From: Candidatus Endomicrobium macrotermitis
GTDB lineage: Bacteria > Elusimicrobiota > Endomicrobiia > Endomicrobiales > Endomicrobiaceae
NCBI GenBank assembly: GCA_031271405.1
Contig: JAISVT010000024.1
Span: forward strand, 1-42,379
DNA length: 42,379 nucleotides
Reading direction: 5' to 3'
Shown here piece by piece: positions 18,028 through 24,985 of the stretch (position 1 is the first letter of the stretch; every line of letters begins with the position of its first letter). The notes beneath the pieces were generated by a model. That model did no database searches, was not told the DNA's origin, and saw only the letters and a list, made by a program, of their open reading frames with translations. Both the position numbers and the translations under genes were made by a program.

Positions 18028-18592
18028 TGCCTTTTTTCCAACCTTTAGGCTCTGCCAAAGTTACTACAGATACCTGCAAAGGCCCGCCTTCCGGGCCTTC
18101 CAGCGCAACTTTATCCCCATACTTTTTTGGCGCAAGTTTCGACATAAGCCACTTTCGCGCGTCTATTTTAAGGCGAGACCGCTGTACAACTTCATTATCG
18201 CAGCGTTCTTTTCCGTTTTCGTCGGTATAAGTATCGTTGCTTGTATCGTCCGCTATTGCCAAAATATCTTCGGCCATAGCCTCAAGACCAAACTCCTTCG
18301 CCCGCACGTATTGGTCAGATAAACTCTTATCTTCACGCAGCCACCTAAACCACGTATCGCGGCTTATGCCGGCGGTATCTACTGCCTTACGGGTGCTATA
18401 ACCTACAGATATAAGGTCAAGAATTTCCGAAACAACCTGATACTTCTCTTTTTTAGGCTCAACATATATGGCAAGACCGGTTTCGCCTTTCGGTTCTTCC
18501 TGTTTATCTTTCAGGATTTTTTTTCTGCTTTTAGCAGACGGCTTCCTATTTTTTTGAATTTTCTTCTTTGGGGAAGTTTTTTTGTTCTTCAT
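18020..18592 (-). CDS. terS: Terminase small subunit
   Basis: The protein has 190 residues. A very basic N-terminal tail (Lys/Arg-rich, about 35 residues) precedes a helix-turn-helix (SVGYSTRKAVDTAGISRDTWFRWLRED) for binding the packaging site. Then come ILAIADDTSNDT and the family-typical end of the oligomerisation domain (RSRLKIDARKWLMSKLAPKKYG). It is the first gene of the late operon and overlaps the large subunit. A dense repeat region lies upstream. AGAAGG stands before the ATG. Confidence 0.85.
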   Translation of the reverse strand: MKNKKTSPKKKIQKNRKPSAKSRKKILKDKQEEPKGETGLAIYVEPKKEKYQVVSEILDLISVGYSTRKAVDTAGISRDTWFRWLREDKSLSDQYVRAKEFGLEAMAEDILAIADDTSNDTYTDENGKERCDNEVVQRSRLKIDARKWLMSKLAPKKYGDKVALEGPEGGPLQVSVVTLAEPKGWKKGNE

Positions 18593-18774
18593 AAAACCTT
18601 CTTTATCGCTTTATCTCTGCGATATTGAGAGACAAGGGATAAGCTCCCTTTACCTATAGATAGGTATTTTGGATTTTTAATGTAAAAACAGATATTTTAT
18701 GAGTGATTTTTTACCAAAGCGGTATGAAAACGGTATGAAACAGCGGTATGATTTTTATGTTCTTATTTTTTACT
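18593..18774. promoter_or_regulatory. Early-late junction with hairpin, palindrome and three direct repeats
   Basis: Upstream of the small terminase gene I see AAGGGA-TAAGC-TCCCTT (18634-18650), a 16-bp palindrome TACCTATAGATAGGTA with centre AG (18651-18666), and three copies of CGGTATGA starting at 18720, 18731 and 18744. No gene is supported here. The place fits late-promoter control and/or the packaging start (pac or cos), which often lies beside the small terminase gene. Which of these applies cannot be decided from sequence. Confidence 0.5.
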
Positions 18775-18809
18775 TAATTGGAACAAAAATATATAATTTG
18801 TTCCAATTA
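18775..18809. repeat. Perfect inverted repeat, 13-bp arms, at the end of the early operon
   Basis: TAATTGGAACAAA (18775-18787) and its exact reverse complement (18797-18809) flank a 9-nt AT-only spacer. It directly follows the stop codon of the last early gene (18810-18812). It could act as a terminator for the early operon, although no long T-run follows, or as a binding site for a late regulator. Confidence 0.6.
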
Positions 18810-18959
18810 TTACGAAACTTTTACAACAAAATACGAAGAGTTATTTATTTGAAAAGCGCCAAAATCGGCTTTATTGAACTTTTTAACTCTTTTTAAAAAA
18901 CTGTAAACATAAATTTTATTGCGTTCGCTAACCATTTTTTCAAATTTTTCTTTTGTCAT
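18810..18959 (-). CDS. Small basic protein, 49 residues
   Basis: AAAAGGAGTATTGCA precedes the ATG at 18959, the best ribosome site of the region. The frame encodes 49 residues beginning MTKEKFEKMVSERNKIY. It is basic with an amphipathic helix and a short beta end (SSYFVVKVS). The gene starts 13 nt after its neighbour stops and is the last gene of the early operon. I do not recognise the family. A small DNA-binding or regulatory protein at the early-late switch is possible. Confidence 0.6.
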   Translation of the reverse strand: MTKEKFEKMVSERNKIYVYSFLKRVKKFNKADFGAFQINNSSYFVVKVS

Positions 18960-18972
18960 TGCAATACTCCTT

Positions 18973-19254
18973 TTATATTTCTGCTGTATTTTTAACCTTC
19001 GGCAGTCTTCCTGAAGGCAAACTTAAGTTTTTATAACTTTCTGCTATTTGATACTGCGATAACTGCGTTTTAAGCGCCATTTTCCTGCGGCCGTAGCCCA
19101 AATATTCCCGGCAAAAGAAAACAATAAAATCAACGCGCTTAAGGCTCCCTATACGCCCTTTTCGGAGTGTTTTCTCAAACGTAAAATATCTGCTTGCGGT
19201 AAAACTGCTGCGAAATATCGCTCTCACGTCTTCGTCAGTCATATAGTCCGCCAC
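18973..19254 (-). CDS. Unknown early protein
   Basis: The protein has 93 residues if it starts at the GTG at 19254. An ATG at 19242 (89 residues) is as likely, since the GGGGGAG site sits too close to the GTG and a little far from the ATG. It is basic and mostly helical, with TDEDVRAIFRSSFTASRYF near the start and LGYGRRKMALKTQLSQYQIAE in the middle. No motif allows a function call. It ends just before the small basic protein gene. Confidence 0.55.
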   Translation of the reverse strand: MADYMTDEDVRAIFRSSFTASRYFTFEKTLRKGRIGSLKRVDFIVFFCREYLGYGRRKMALKTQLSQYQIAESYKNLSLPSGRLPKVKNTAEI

Positions 19255-19265
19255 CGGCTCCCCCT

Positions 19266-19832
19266 TTATAAAATATTATTCATAAATTTCTGATTTTTAT
19301 ATCTTTGCGCAAGATAATATAAGGCGGCAAGCTCTTTTTTTATATCTTTTTCAAATTTACGATACTTATGCCTAAACCAATATTCATTCTTTATCACGGG
19401 CATATAATTTTCATCGAAATCCCAGCCGCGTTTTATATATAATTGCCGCCTTTCATTTTTTTCTTTTTCACGATCGCTTATTTCTTCTGCCGTAATACGG
19501 TAGTCAAAAGAACATTTACCCTTTTCATTTACTTCTATAAGTCCCCATTTTTCCGGTAAATCCTCAAGTTTTAACAAGCCTTCCGGGGCCGCATAAAGCC
19601 TAAATGTACCTACGCCTTTTTCCGGGTATATTCTAAAATCTTTCTTCTTATCCCTTTTAAAATCCTCCATAGAAACTTTTGCTTCAATCAAAAAAGTTTC
19701 ATGGTGTCTTACAAGGAAACCGTCGCATTTTTCATCTTCAATACAAAATTCCCAAGCTCCGATAGGGCACCTAAAAAGCCGTTTGGCATATTTTGTTGCA
19801 ATAATAGTAATATCCTTATGTGTAAAACTCAT
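19266..19832 (-). CDS. PD-(D/E)XK nuclease-like phage protein
   Basis: The protein has 188 residues. CDGFLVRHHETFLIEAKVS gives Asp37, Glu50 and Lys52, the D...ExK pattern of the restriction-endonuclease fold. It is followed by FKRDKKKDFR and, further on, GVGTFRLYAAPEGLL and LPEKWGLIEV. This combination occurs in phage proteins often left as hypothetical. The C-terminus is very basic. A role in DNA processing or repair is likely. The exact substrate is unknown. It overlaps the upstream miniprotein gene by ATGA. Confidence 0.65.
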   Translation of the reverse strand: MSFTHKDITIIATKYAKRLFRCPIGAWEFCIEDEKCDGFLVRHHETFLIEAKVSMEDFKRDKKKDFRIYPEKGVGTFRLYAAPEGLLKLEDLPEKWGLIEVNEKGKCSFDYRITAEEISDREKEKNERRQLYIKRGWDFDENYMPVIKNEYWFRHKYRKFEKDIKKELAALYYLAQRYKNQKFMNNIL

Positions 19833-19969
19833 TTCAACCTATTCAACTCGTATATTTTTTCAGCGTTGCATATTAAAGGCCTTTTAGAATAAATCGTACA
19901 GCGGTTTTGTTTTAAATTAGTGCAAAGAGGATTACAGCATAGACCGCATTTTATGCACGGGATCTTCAT
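19829..19969 (-). CDS. Cysteine-rich miniprotein, YkgJ-like CxxCxxCC
   Basis: The frame encodes 46 residues from the ATG at 19969. The pattern PCIKCGLCCNPLC is followed by a Cys before IYSKRP and another Cys right after. This is the order of cysteines in the CxxCxxCC family (YkgJ type, metal or iron-sulfur binding), here reduced to its core. The stop codon of the upstream 31-residue ORF abuts its ATG, and its TGA overlaps the next ATG, so the three are coupled. Function is unknown. Confidence 0.6.
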   Translation of the reverse strand: MKIPCIKCGLCCNPLCTNLKQNRCTIYSKRPLICNAEKIYELNRLK

Positions 19970-20065
19970 TTAAACCGCCGCATAGCAGTATCGGCAATTA
20001 TTCCCGCAGCCTTTTACGCAGTTAAAAGAAATGTCAGACCATTCTTTTGTTCCGGTTCTCTTCAT
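19970..20065 (-). CDS. Miniprotein with radical-SAM-type CX3CX2C motif (probably truncated gene)
   Basis: The frame encodes 31 residues from the ATG at 20065, preceded by AAGGATAAATAA right at the stop of the ASCH gene. It reads EWSDISFNCVKGCGNNCRYC near the end, where Cys20, Cys24 and Cys27 form the CX3CX2C iron-sulfur motif that opens radical-SAM domains. The usual remaining 200 or more residues are missing, as a stop follows three residues later. It could be a remnant of a radical-SAM gene or a retained metal-binding peptide. Confidence 0.45.
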   Translation of the reverse strand: MKRTGTKEWSDISFNCVKGCGNNCRYCYAAV

Positions 20066-20075
20066 TTATTTATCC

Positions 20076-20369
20076 TTATTCAAAATAAATTGCAAAGCAG
20101 TAGTCCGTTTTTACCATATCTTGGACTTCATCCGGAGTGTTTATAACATCAATTTTTGTGATTTTAAAATTTATCCGCGGACGTCTACGCGAATAGCCGC
20201 ATTGAAATTCGACAGTATCGTAATTCGGTTTTGCATTGACCTGTCCAGGCCACAACTTAACCGAAAGACGTTTTTGCCAATAATCAGAGTTTGCCCTATA
20301 TTCTACTCGCTTACCCCCGGAAGCTATCTCGTCATACCATTTCTTTGTAACTATAAGAAACAGGTTCAT
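20076..20369 (-). CDS. ASCH-domain protein
   Basis: The protein has 97 residues. The signature GGKRVEYR (GxKxxExR pattern) sits at residues 18-25, followed by YWQKRL, a VEFQCGYSRRRPR segment and a closing beta strand, as in ASCH domains of the PUA-like fold. This fold binds RNA or modified nucleosides. The closest known activities include amidohydrolase of acetylated cytidine. The start overlaps the stop of the upstream gene (TAATG). The role in this phage is unknown. Confidence 0.7.
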   Translation of the reverse strand: MNLFLIVTKKWYDEIASGGKRVEYRANSDYWQKRLSVKLWPGQVNAKPNYDTVEFQCGYSRRRPRINFKITKIDVINTPDEVQDMVKTDYCFAIYFE

Positions 20370-20713
20370 TATTTTTTACCTTCCCATTTAAAACAGCAGT
20401 CTTCCAGTTCTACTTTTTCCCTTTTAACATTGCAAGAAGTATGCAATGCGCCTATAAGCCCTTCAGGGACGTTAGCAAAGCCTTTTATTGAAGAATATAC
20501 GCACGTTTCACACTTCATACCGTCCAAGTTTTCTATCTTTATTTTTTTAAGTTTTAACCGCAATATTTTGCAAAAACTTTTTGCGGCGTCTGTAAGATTT
20601 TCAAAATACCAAAGCTTCTTTTTACCGTTAAAAATTCCGCCACGCGCCTTAAGCCCTTCCCTACACCCGTAAGGGTTTCCTCGATATATATACCAAATAT
20701 ATTTTTGTTTCAT
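20369..20713 (-). CDS. Unknown protein with DUF5710-like N-terminus and cysteine-rich C-terminus
   Basis: The protein has 114 residues. The N-terminus has KARGGIFNGKKKLWYF, which resembles the short DUF5710 repeat (K-x-x-G-G/A-x-W/F ... K-x-W-Y) found in plasmid and phage proteins. The C-terminal half carries Cys-x2-Cys (CETC), a later Cys and a CC pair, a plausible zinc site. The TAA overlaps the ATG of the ASCH gene, and its start overlaps the upstream YopX gene. Function is unknown. Confidence 0.5.
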   Translation of the reverse strand: MKQKYIWYIYRGNPYGCREGLKARGGIFNGKKKLWYFENLTDAAKSFCKILRLKLKKIKIENLDGMKCETCVYSSIKGFANVPEGLIGALHTSCNVKREKVELEDCCFKWEGKK

Positions 20714-21060
20714 TTCAAAAGCTCCGGGTTATCGTAAATATTGCCGAATATTTCTAAATCCTCTCTGCGCCACTCATAAAGCGCATCACTATCTTCATAA
20801 TTTTCATGTTCAAGCCAAAAACAAGCTTGTGCAAAAACAACAGGGAATTTTAGAGTTCGCGCGCCATTATATATTCCAATAATATCTCCCTCGTAAATTT
20901 CTTTCCCATTTTTGTCTTTTAATCCGGTGAACAGCATATACACCGGTTTTTCGGTTTCAAAATGATGAAAGCGAAATCCAAGCATATCATCAAACTGTTC
21001 AAGTTTTCCGACAGTCATTTTCTTTGCTACGCTATCCCATGCTCTGATTTTAATACTCAT
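20710..21060 (-). CDS. YopX-family protein (copy 1)
   Basis: The protein has 116 residues. It carries the YopX signature: IKIRAWDSVAKKM at the N-terminus, FTGLKDKNGKEIYEGDII in the middle and IFGNIYDNPELL at the C-terminus. This family is common in prophages and has no firm function. A second copy lies at 28623-29012. The ATG follows the stop of the upstream gene as TAATG. Confidence 0.85.
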   Translation of the reverse strand: MSIKIRAWDSVAKKMTVGKLEQFDDMLGFRFHHFETEKPVYMLFTGLKDKNGKEIYEGDIIGIYNGARTLKFPVVFAQACFWLEHENYEDSDALYEWRREDLEIFGNIYDNPELLK

Positions 21061-21305
21061 TATTTTTTACCTTTCAAAACTGTCCTTTTTGGCTTCGCAT
21101 TACACATTTTCGGCGGCCACCCGAGTTGCTTTTTAAGCCAATTTCCGCACTTACACGCGTCAAGGCAATCTTGTTTAGATTTTCCGAAAGTAGTGACGTG
21201 CTGCATTCCGTCTTTTGGATCGTATCCGTAAATGACTATTATCGGATATCCGCTTTTTTCTGACACTTCCTGTGCAGCGTCTATCTTAATATCTTTTTTA
21301 GGCAT
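21060..21305 (-). CDS. Conserved phage protein of unknown function
   Basis: The protein has 81 residues. Y-G-Y-D-P-K-D-G-M-Q-H-V-T-T-F-G-K, then D-C-L-D-A and a GNWLKKQLGWPP segment form a pattern I associate with a small hypothetical family in phages of many hosts. Three Cys are present in the second half. The N-terminus overlaps the DUF1064 gene by 8 nt. No function can be given. Confidence 0.55.
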   Translation of the reverse strand: MPKKDIKIDAAQEVSEKSGYPIIVIYGYDPKDGMQHVTTFGKSKQDCLDACKCGNWLKKQLGWPPKMCNAKPKRTVLKGKK

Positions 21306-21723
21306 TTTTATTACCTCTCTTCAAACTTTCTATTTTCTTTTCCCAGGCCTTCGCTTCTTCTTCCGCAATCTGGCGTTTACTTTTATGCTTTATTATCCGC
21401 AGTTCCACAGCATGGTACATCTGCTCAAACATTTTCTTTTTAAGTCTAAACTCTTTCGTTTCAAAGCCCTTTACGTCTTCAACAACGGTTTTTCCTGCTT
21501 CACAGTCAACGTATAAAAAATCGCCAATGTAATATGCCGCGCGGTTCTTCTTATTTTTCGGGATAAGCAGATACTTCGGCTGTAAAGTTAAATAATTTAT
21601 CAACCCGGATTTTTGCATAAGTTTGAGTTCGCAATAGCGGTTTCCTTCGGCCTTGCTGTCAAAAGTATGCCCGTCTATAATAACTTTCACATTTCCGTAT
21701 TTAGACCGCCTAAATCTTCTCAT
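21298..21723 (-). CDS. DUF1064 protein, PD-(D/E)XK nuclease-type (possible Holliday junction resolvase-like role)
   Basis: The protein has 141 residues. KYGNVKVIIDGHTFDSKAE at the start, LTLQPKYLLIP in the middle, IGDFLYVD and VEDVKGFETKEFRLKKK later are the DUF1064 order. D...D/E-x-K residues of a nuclease fold are visible (DSKAE, GDF, VEDVK). Phage DUF1064 proteins are thought to act in recombination or DNA processing. It overlaps the start of the next gene and the end of the replication protein gene. Its place beside the replication gene supports that role. Confidence 0.75.
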   Translation of the reverse strand: MRRFRRSKYGNVKVIIDGHTFDSKAEGNRYCELKLMQKSGLINYLTLQPKYLLIPKNKKNRAAYYIGDFLYVDCEAGKTVVEDVKGFETKEFRLKKKMFEQMYHAVELRIIKHKSKRQIAEEEAKAWEKKIESLKRGNKNA

Positions 21724-22685
21724 AAATATCCCATTTCCTTCTTAAATTCGGCAATTAAATCCGGTTTTGACCGCACATATTCTTCAAGCCAACCTACCGG
21801 ATATTTTTTTTGAAATTCTTTTATTTTTTCCGCCTCATAATCCGTTATTCCAGGATATTTGGCTTCTTCTTCCGCGGCAGGGTCAACAGCCTTTATTCGC
21901 TGCTCGCCTGCTTTTTTTGCGGTATATTTCTTTTTTTCTTCCCGCCAGCTCTTCGCCTGCCCCAGATATATCGCAAACTTTTCAGGTTTAAAAAGCGTCG
22001 CCGGGCTGTAAAACGGCCGCATATCTTTTTCATTTTCAGGCTTTTCGTACTTTCCGCGGCTATCCGTAAACCTGCCGATAAAATCAAAAAACTTGTACTC
22101 TATAACCGACGTAAAATCTTCTATCGAATACCCGATGCTTCTTAACTTGCCTATTTTACGTAAGAACCCTAAATTATCAACCGGAAAATTCTTTTTCCCA
22201 GTTTCGTTCAAAAAATTCAAAACACAGCGCGCGCATCCCCCAACGGGGGGTACATGGGGGGTATATTTATTTTTATTTGCTTTATATTTATTTTTCTTTG
22301 CTTCTTTCTTTTTCTTTATCACCCGTGACAACGTTTCATTATCACCCGTGATAATACTTTTCGTTATCACCCGTGACAAGCGCCGCCATTTTTCAAAATC
22401 TTTTTGAAATGTATATATTTTATTATCATTATCACCCGTGATAACGACATACCCGCAATCCTGTAAAAGTTTTAATGCCCGGCAAATATTGGGCTTCTGC
22501 ATTTTTGTATATTCTGTAAACTCCGCCAAAGGTATCTGGGCGCTTTTCTTTTTAAAACCGTAAGTTTTTCTTAAAATCACCCATAAAACCTGCATCAATT
22601 TACCCGGAATATATTTTCTGGCAAAAGCTTCGTATATCGAATGGGCAATTTGTATAAAACCGTCCTCAAGCTGCGGGGATGCCAT
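21720..22685 (-). CDS. Replication initiator, lambda O-like wHTH plus phage-replication C-terminus
   Basis: The protein has 321 residues. The N-terminus (LEDGFIQIAHSIYEAFARK, then VLWVILRKTYGF and an HTH) is like phage replication protein O. A Lys-rich linker with iteron-encoded repeats follows. The C-terminal part has VLNFLNETGKKNF and RPFYSPATLFKPEKFAIYL, the conserved C-terminal domain of phage replication proteins. The O family binds origin iterons and loads the host helicase. Four iterons lie inside this gene. No helicase, primase or polymerase gene is seen here, so host enzymes are probably used. Confidence 0.8.
   Translation of the reverse strand: MASPQLEDGFIQIAHSIYEAFARKYIPGKLMQVLWVILRKTYGFKKKSAQIPLAEFTEYTKMQKPNICRALKLLQDCGYVVITGDNDNKIYTFQKDFEKWRRLSRVITKSIITGDNETLSRVIKKKKEAKKNKYKANKNKYTPHVPPVGGCARCVLNFLNETGKKNFPVDNLGFLRKIGKLRSIGYSIEDFTSVIEYKFFDFIGRFTDSRGKYEKPENEKDMRPFYSPATLFKPEKFAIYLGQAKSWREEKKKYTAKKAGEQRIKAVDPAAEEEAKYPGITDYEAEKIKEFQKKYPVGWLEEYVRSKPDLIAEFKKEMGYL
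22316..22444. other. Candidate replication origin: four palindromic iterons inside the replication gene
   Basis: TTATCACCCGTGATAA occurs at 22339-22354 and 22429-22444. A one-base variant (GACAA end) occurs at 22316-22331 and 22364-22379. The arms TTATCAC and GTGATAA surround a CC centre. The 22245-22320 stretch beside them is AT-rich with long T tracts, like a duplex-unwinding element. Iterons within an O-like gene mirror the lambda origin. The iterons also create repeats in the protein. Confidence 0.8.
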
Positions 22686-22697
22686 TATTTATATTCC

Positions 22698-23495
22698 TTA
22701 TCCTACTTTATGTGTACCTTCTATTCCCTTTTCTTCACGGCCCATTGTTCTTTTCCGCAGCCACATAACCGCTTCTTCTATCTTGGTTATTGCCAAGGCG
22801 TTTTCTCTGCACTTAAATTCAGAGTTTTGAAAACAGTTCAATCTTTCCAAAACCATAAGCAACAAATCTTCATTCATTACGCCGTTCACTCTGGTTTCTC
22901 TTATCGGGCCTTCTTGAAAATGAACTGCTCCAAGTATTTCCCCGGACTGTTCGCTTATAACATGATAAAGGTGCGGCGCATTGTACTTATAGTCTTTTTC
23001 GGCATATACCACGGTATATTTCTGCGTAAAAAGCGGGTTTTTTACTTCAACCATTTCTTTAGACGACCCGGATTCTTTTTGATAACTCATTTCAAAAACA
23101 TCCGGCTTGCAAGGATAAAATTCACCCTTAACGCCTTTTATTATATAGTCGCCCACAATAGCTGTCATTGTTCCTTCAAGGGTTTTAACCTGCAAATATT
23201 TTCCTGAAGGGTTATAATCAGTGGTTTCTAAAACAGGACTTTCAAGAACCTTCCTGTCTAACCAATTTTCAATATCCAAGCCGTTTGATCCGTTATATTG
23301 CACTGCCTCAACTACAACCGGTTTTTTACTGTATCTCTCCACTTTAAACTCCTTTTTTGTTTTTAGTTTCGGGCGGCAGGCTGCGCAACCATACCGCTCT
23401 TTTATCTCATCGGGAACGTGGCAATTCTCGTCGGCACCACAGTATTGAGGATTTATTCCTATAATCACATCTTCGTATTTTACCTCTAAAAGCAT
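22698..23495 (-). CDS. Fusion: Cys-rich start, PGDYG-like domain, C-terminal Tad1/Acb2-like anti-defence domain
   Basis: The protein has 265 residues. Cys19, 25, 37 and 40 may bind zinc. Residues about 50-138 show the phage PGDYG-type pattern (KKPVVVEAVQYNG, then LEGTMTAIVGDYIIKGVKGE). Residues about 165-262 read like the Tad1/Acb2 family: VHFQEGPIRETRVNGV, NEDLLLMVLERL, then CRENALAITKIEEAVMWLRK, RREEKGIEGTH-type end. Members of that family bind cyclic nucleotide signals and so block Thoeris or CBASS defence. Binding by this protein is inferred, not shown. ACGAGGCATA precedes the ATG. The gene sits between a Lys-rich protein and the replication gene. Confidence 0.6.
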   Translation of the reverse strand: MLLEVKYEDVIIGINPQYCGADENCHVPDEIKERYGCAACRPKLKTKKEFKVERYSKKPVVVEAVQYNGSNGLDIENWLDRKVLESPVLETTDYNPSGKYLQVKTLEGTMTAIVGDYIIKGVKGEFYPCKPDVFEMSYQKESGSSKEMVEVKNPLFTQKYTVVYAEKDYKYNAPHLYHVISEQSGEILGAVHFQEGPIRETRVNGVMNEDLLLMVLERLNCFQNSEFKCRENALAITKIEEAVMWLRKRTMGREEKGIEGTHKVG

Positions 23496-23522
23496 TATGC
23501 CTCGTTTTGTTCCCTGGGCTTT

Positions 23523-24392
23523 TTACTTTATCCTTGCAAAACTCTTCCGCGCAGTAGGCCAATTTTCGCCTTCTTTCAACTGCTTTTCATAAGATTGTTC
23601 CTGCGCTTTATGGCGTACATTTTCCCAATCAAGCGCCGCGGCGGCTATCAAAAATAAATCTGACGCTTCTTTGTACGATTTTGCCTTTGCAATCTCTTCA
23701 ACCGCGGACACTTCTTCGCCTGTTTCAGCGCTTTTAAGAGTAATCTTCTTTTCCCCTATTTGTGCCAGCGCGTACGGAGTGGATACCTTAAAAACTTTTC
23801 CGTTTTCAAAATAGACAAAAAAGAATAAAGGAAAATTTTTAGCGTCAAATCCTTCAGGATCCGCTTCCGCGCTTTCCGCAGCATTTTCAGGAATATCGGG
23901 AGTATTACCCTGCTCTCCAGTTTTTTCTTCCAAATTTTGGCTTCCCTGCCCTTCAGGAATTGATTTTATAAACTCCTGAATAGCTTCCGGCAAAGCGCTA
24001 AATTCTTCTTCCGAAAGAAGTAAAGCAATTTCTTTTATGTCTTTTTCGGTCGGGTCCTGTTTTTCTATGCCAGGATTTTTAGCAAGATATTCATCAATTC
24101 TTTCTTGGGGGATATTACCCAATATTTGCTGTATCATATCTGCTTCTTGTTTTGGAGTTTCAGAAACTTCCTGTTTTTCTTGCGGCGGATGCACCTCTTC
24201 CGGAGAATTTTCAGTATTGGAAGTATCCGGCGTTTCCTGCTGCTCCGCCTGTTCTGCAACCGCTTCAGCCGGCCTTTCTGAAGCCTTTACTGCTTCTTCG
24301 CGCGGATCCTGTTTCTTAACTTTTTCTTTTGCCTTCTTTGTTTCAACTGCCTTTTTTTCCGGCTGTTTTTTTGTTGCTGTTTTTTTAGCCAT
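23523..24392 (-). CDS. Disordered Lys/Glu/Pro-rich early protein of unknown function
   Basis: The protein has 289 residues. The N-terminal 30 residues are Lys/Ala/Thr-rich, like a histone-H1-type tail. A long Glu/Gln/Pro/Ser disordered stretch runs to about residue 180. A folded C-terminal part (FPLFFFVYFENGKVFKVSTPYA) follows, with a helical end (YKEASDLFLIAAAALDW). AAGGAGTATTGTAA before the ATG is strong. No family is recognised. The composition suggests nucleic-acid or protein-assembly contacts. Confidence 0.55.
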   Translation of the reverse strand: MAKKTATKKQPEKKAVETKKAKEKVKKQDPREEAVKASERPAEAVAEQAEQQETPDTSNTENSPEEVHPPQEKQEVSETPKQEADMIQQILGNIPQERIDEYLAKNPGIEKQDPTEKDIKEIALLLSEEEFSALPEAIQEFIKSIPEGQGSQNLEEKTGEQGNTPDIPENAAESAEADPEGFDAKNFPLFFFVYFENGKVFKVSTPYALAQIGEKKITLKSAETGEEVSAVEEIAKAKSYKEASDLFLIAAAALDWENVRHKAQEQSYEKQLKEGENWPTARKSFARIK

Positions 24393-24438
24393 TTACAATA
24401 CTCCTTATTTTTATTTTTTCTTCTGCGAAGCTTAATTA

Positions 24439-24708
24439 CTACCTCCTTCTCCTAAACATTCCGTAATCTTTGCCGCCAACCTTAAAAATTATATCTTTCT
24501 CAATTTTATATAGTCCCGCTGCCGGCACTCCCCTAAATCCGCCGTCCCATTGCCTTTCTAAAACAGCTAAAACCAGATCACCCGTATCTATATTCCTTAA
24601 ATCAGTCGCGGCAAGTTCTACAAGTGCGTCGTTTTCTTCTTCAACCCTGCTTATTTCGCCGTTGATCTTGATATTTAAAACCCTTCCCTTCACTCTTATG
24701 GGATGCAT
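24439..24708 (-). CDS. Small beta-rich unknown protein
   Basis: The protein has 89 residues with RVKGRVLNIKINGEISRVEE at the start and VLAVLERQWDGGFRGVPAAG in the middle, ending in RRRR. It looks like a small beta-barrel. AGCGAGGTTAAAAA precedes the ATG. The start lies inside the upstream membrane-protein gene, overlapping by 68 nt. Function unknown. Confidence 0.5.
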   Translation of the reverse strand: MHPIRVKGRVLNIKINGEISRVEEENDALVELAATDLRNIDTGDLVLAVLERQWDGGFRGVPAAGLYKIEKDIIFKVGGKDYGMFRRRR

Positions 24709-24985
24709 TTTTTAACCTCGCTTCGGTTCTTTTTAAAACCCCGTAAACCTTTATAAGTTCTCTTTTTAAGGAGTTAATCTCTTTTACCTGCCCCAAAAGC
24801 CTAAACTGCAAAAAATCAATCTTTAACGTGTCATAAATTTTCAGAAATACCGCGGCACAGACTAAAATCTGTACCCAAGCCGGCAGTAAAACTATAATTA
24901 ATACCGCCCAGGCGACAATAACCGGCATAACATACCTTAAAATGTCTAAAATCTTATTTAAAACCCAAAATATTCTTCTTTTCAT
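24641..24985 (-). CDS. Small membrane protein with C-terminal coiled coil
   Basis: The protein has 114 residues. Two adjacent hydrophobic segments at about residues 15-50 (MPVIVAWAVLIIVLLPAWV, then LVCAAVFLKIYDTL) are followed by a basic coiled coil. The ATG overlaps the stop of the cytosine methyltransferase gene (TAATG). It overlaps the next gene by 68 nt, unusually long, so the C-terminus and the neighbour start should be checked. A role in superinfection exclusion is possible but unsupported. Confidence 0.5.
   Translation of the reverse strand: MKRRIFWVLNKILDILRYVMPVIVAWAVLIIVLLPAWVQILVCAAVFLKIYDTLKIDFLQFRLLGQVKEINSLKRELIKVYGVLKRTEARLKNASHKSEGKGFKYQDQRRNKQG

Noticed and set aside
18699..18896. 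Plus-strand ORF of 65 codons over the early-late junction
   Set aside because: It crosses the inverted repeat and lies opposite the 49-residue gene with a strong ribosome site. It has no ribosome site of its own.
20031..20672. Plus-strand ORF of 213 codons
   Set aside because: It lies opposite the ASCH and Cys-rich genes, which have family motifs, ribosome sites and overlaps. The ORF has no such support.
22316..22444. Four spaced repeats as a CRISPR array
   Set aside because: The units are short palindromes inside a coding gene with uneven spacing and no spacers of constant length. Origin iterons explain them better.
22641..23207. Plus-strand ORF of 188 codons
   Set aside because: Antisense to the Tad1-like fusion gene, rich in Phe/His, without ribosome site.
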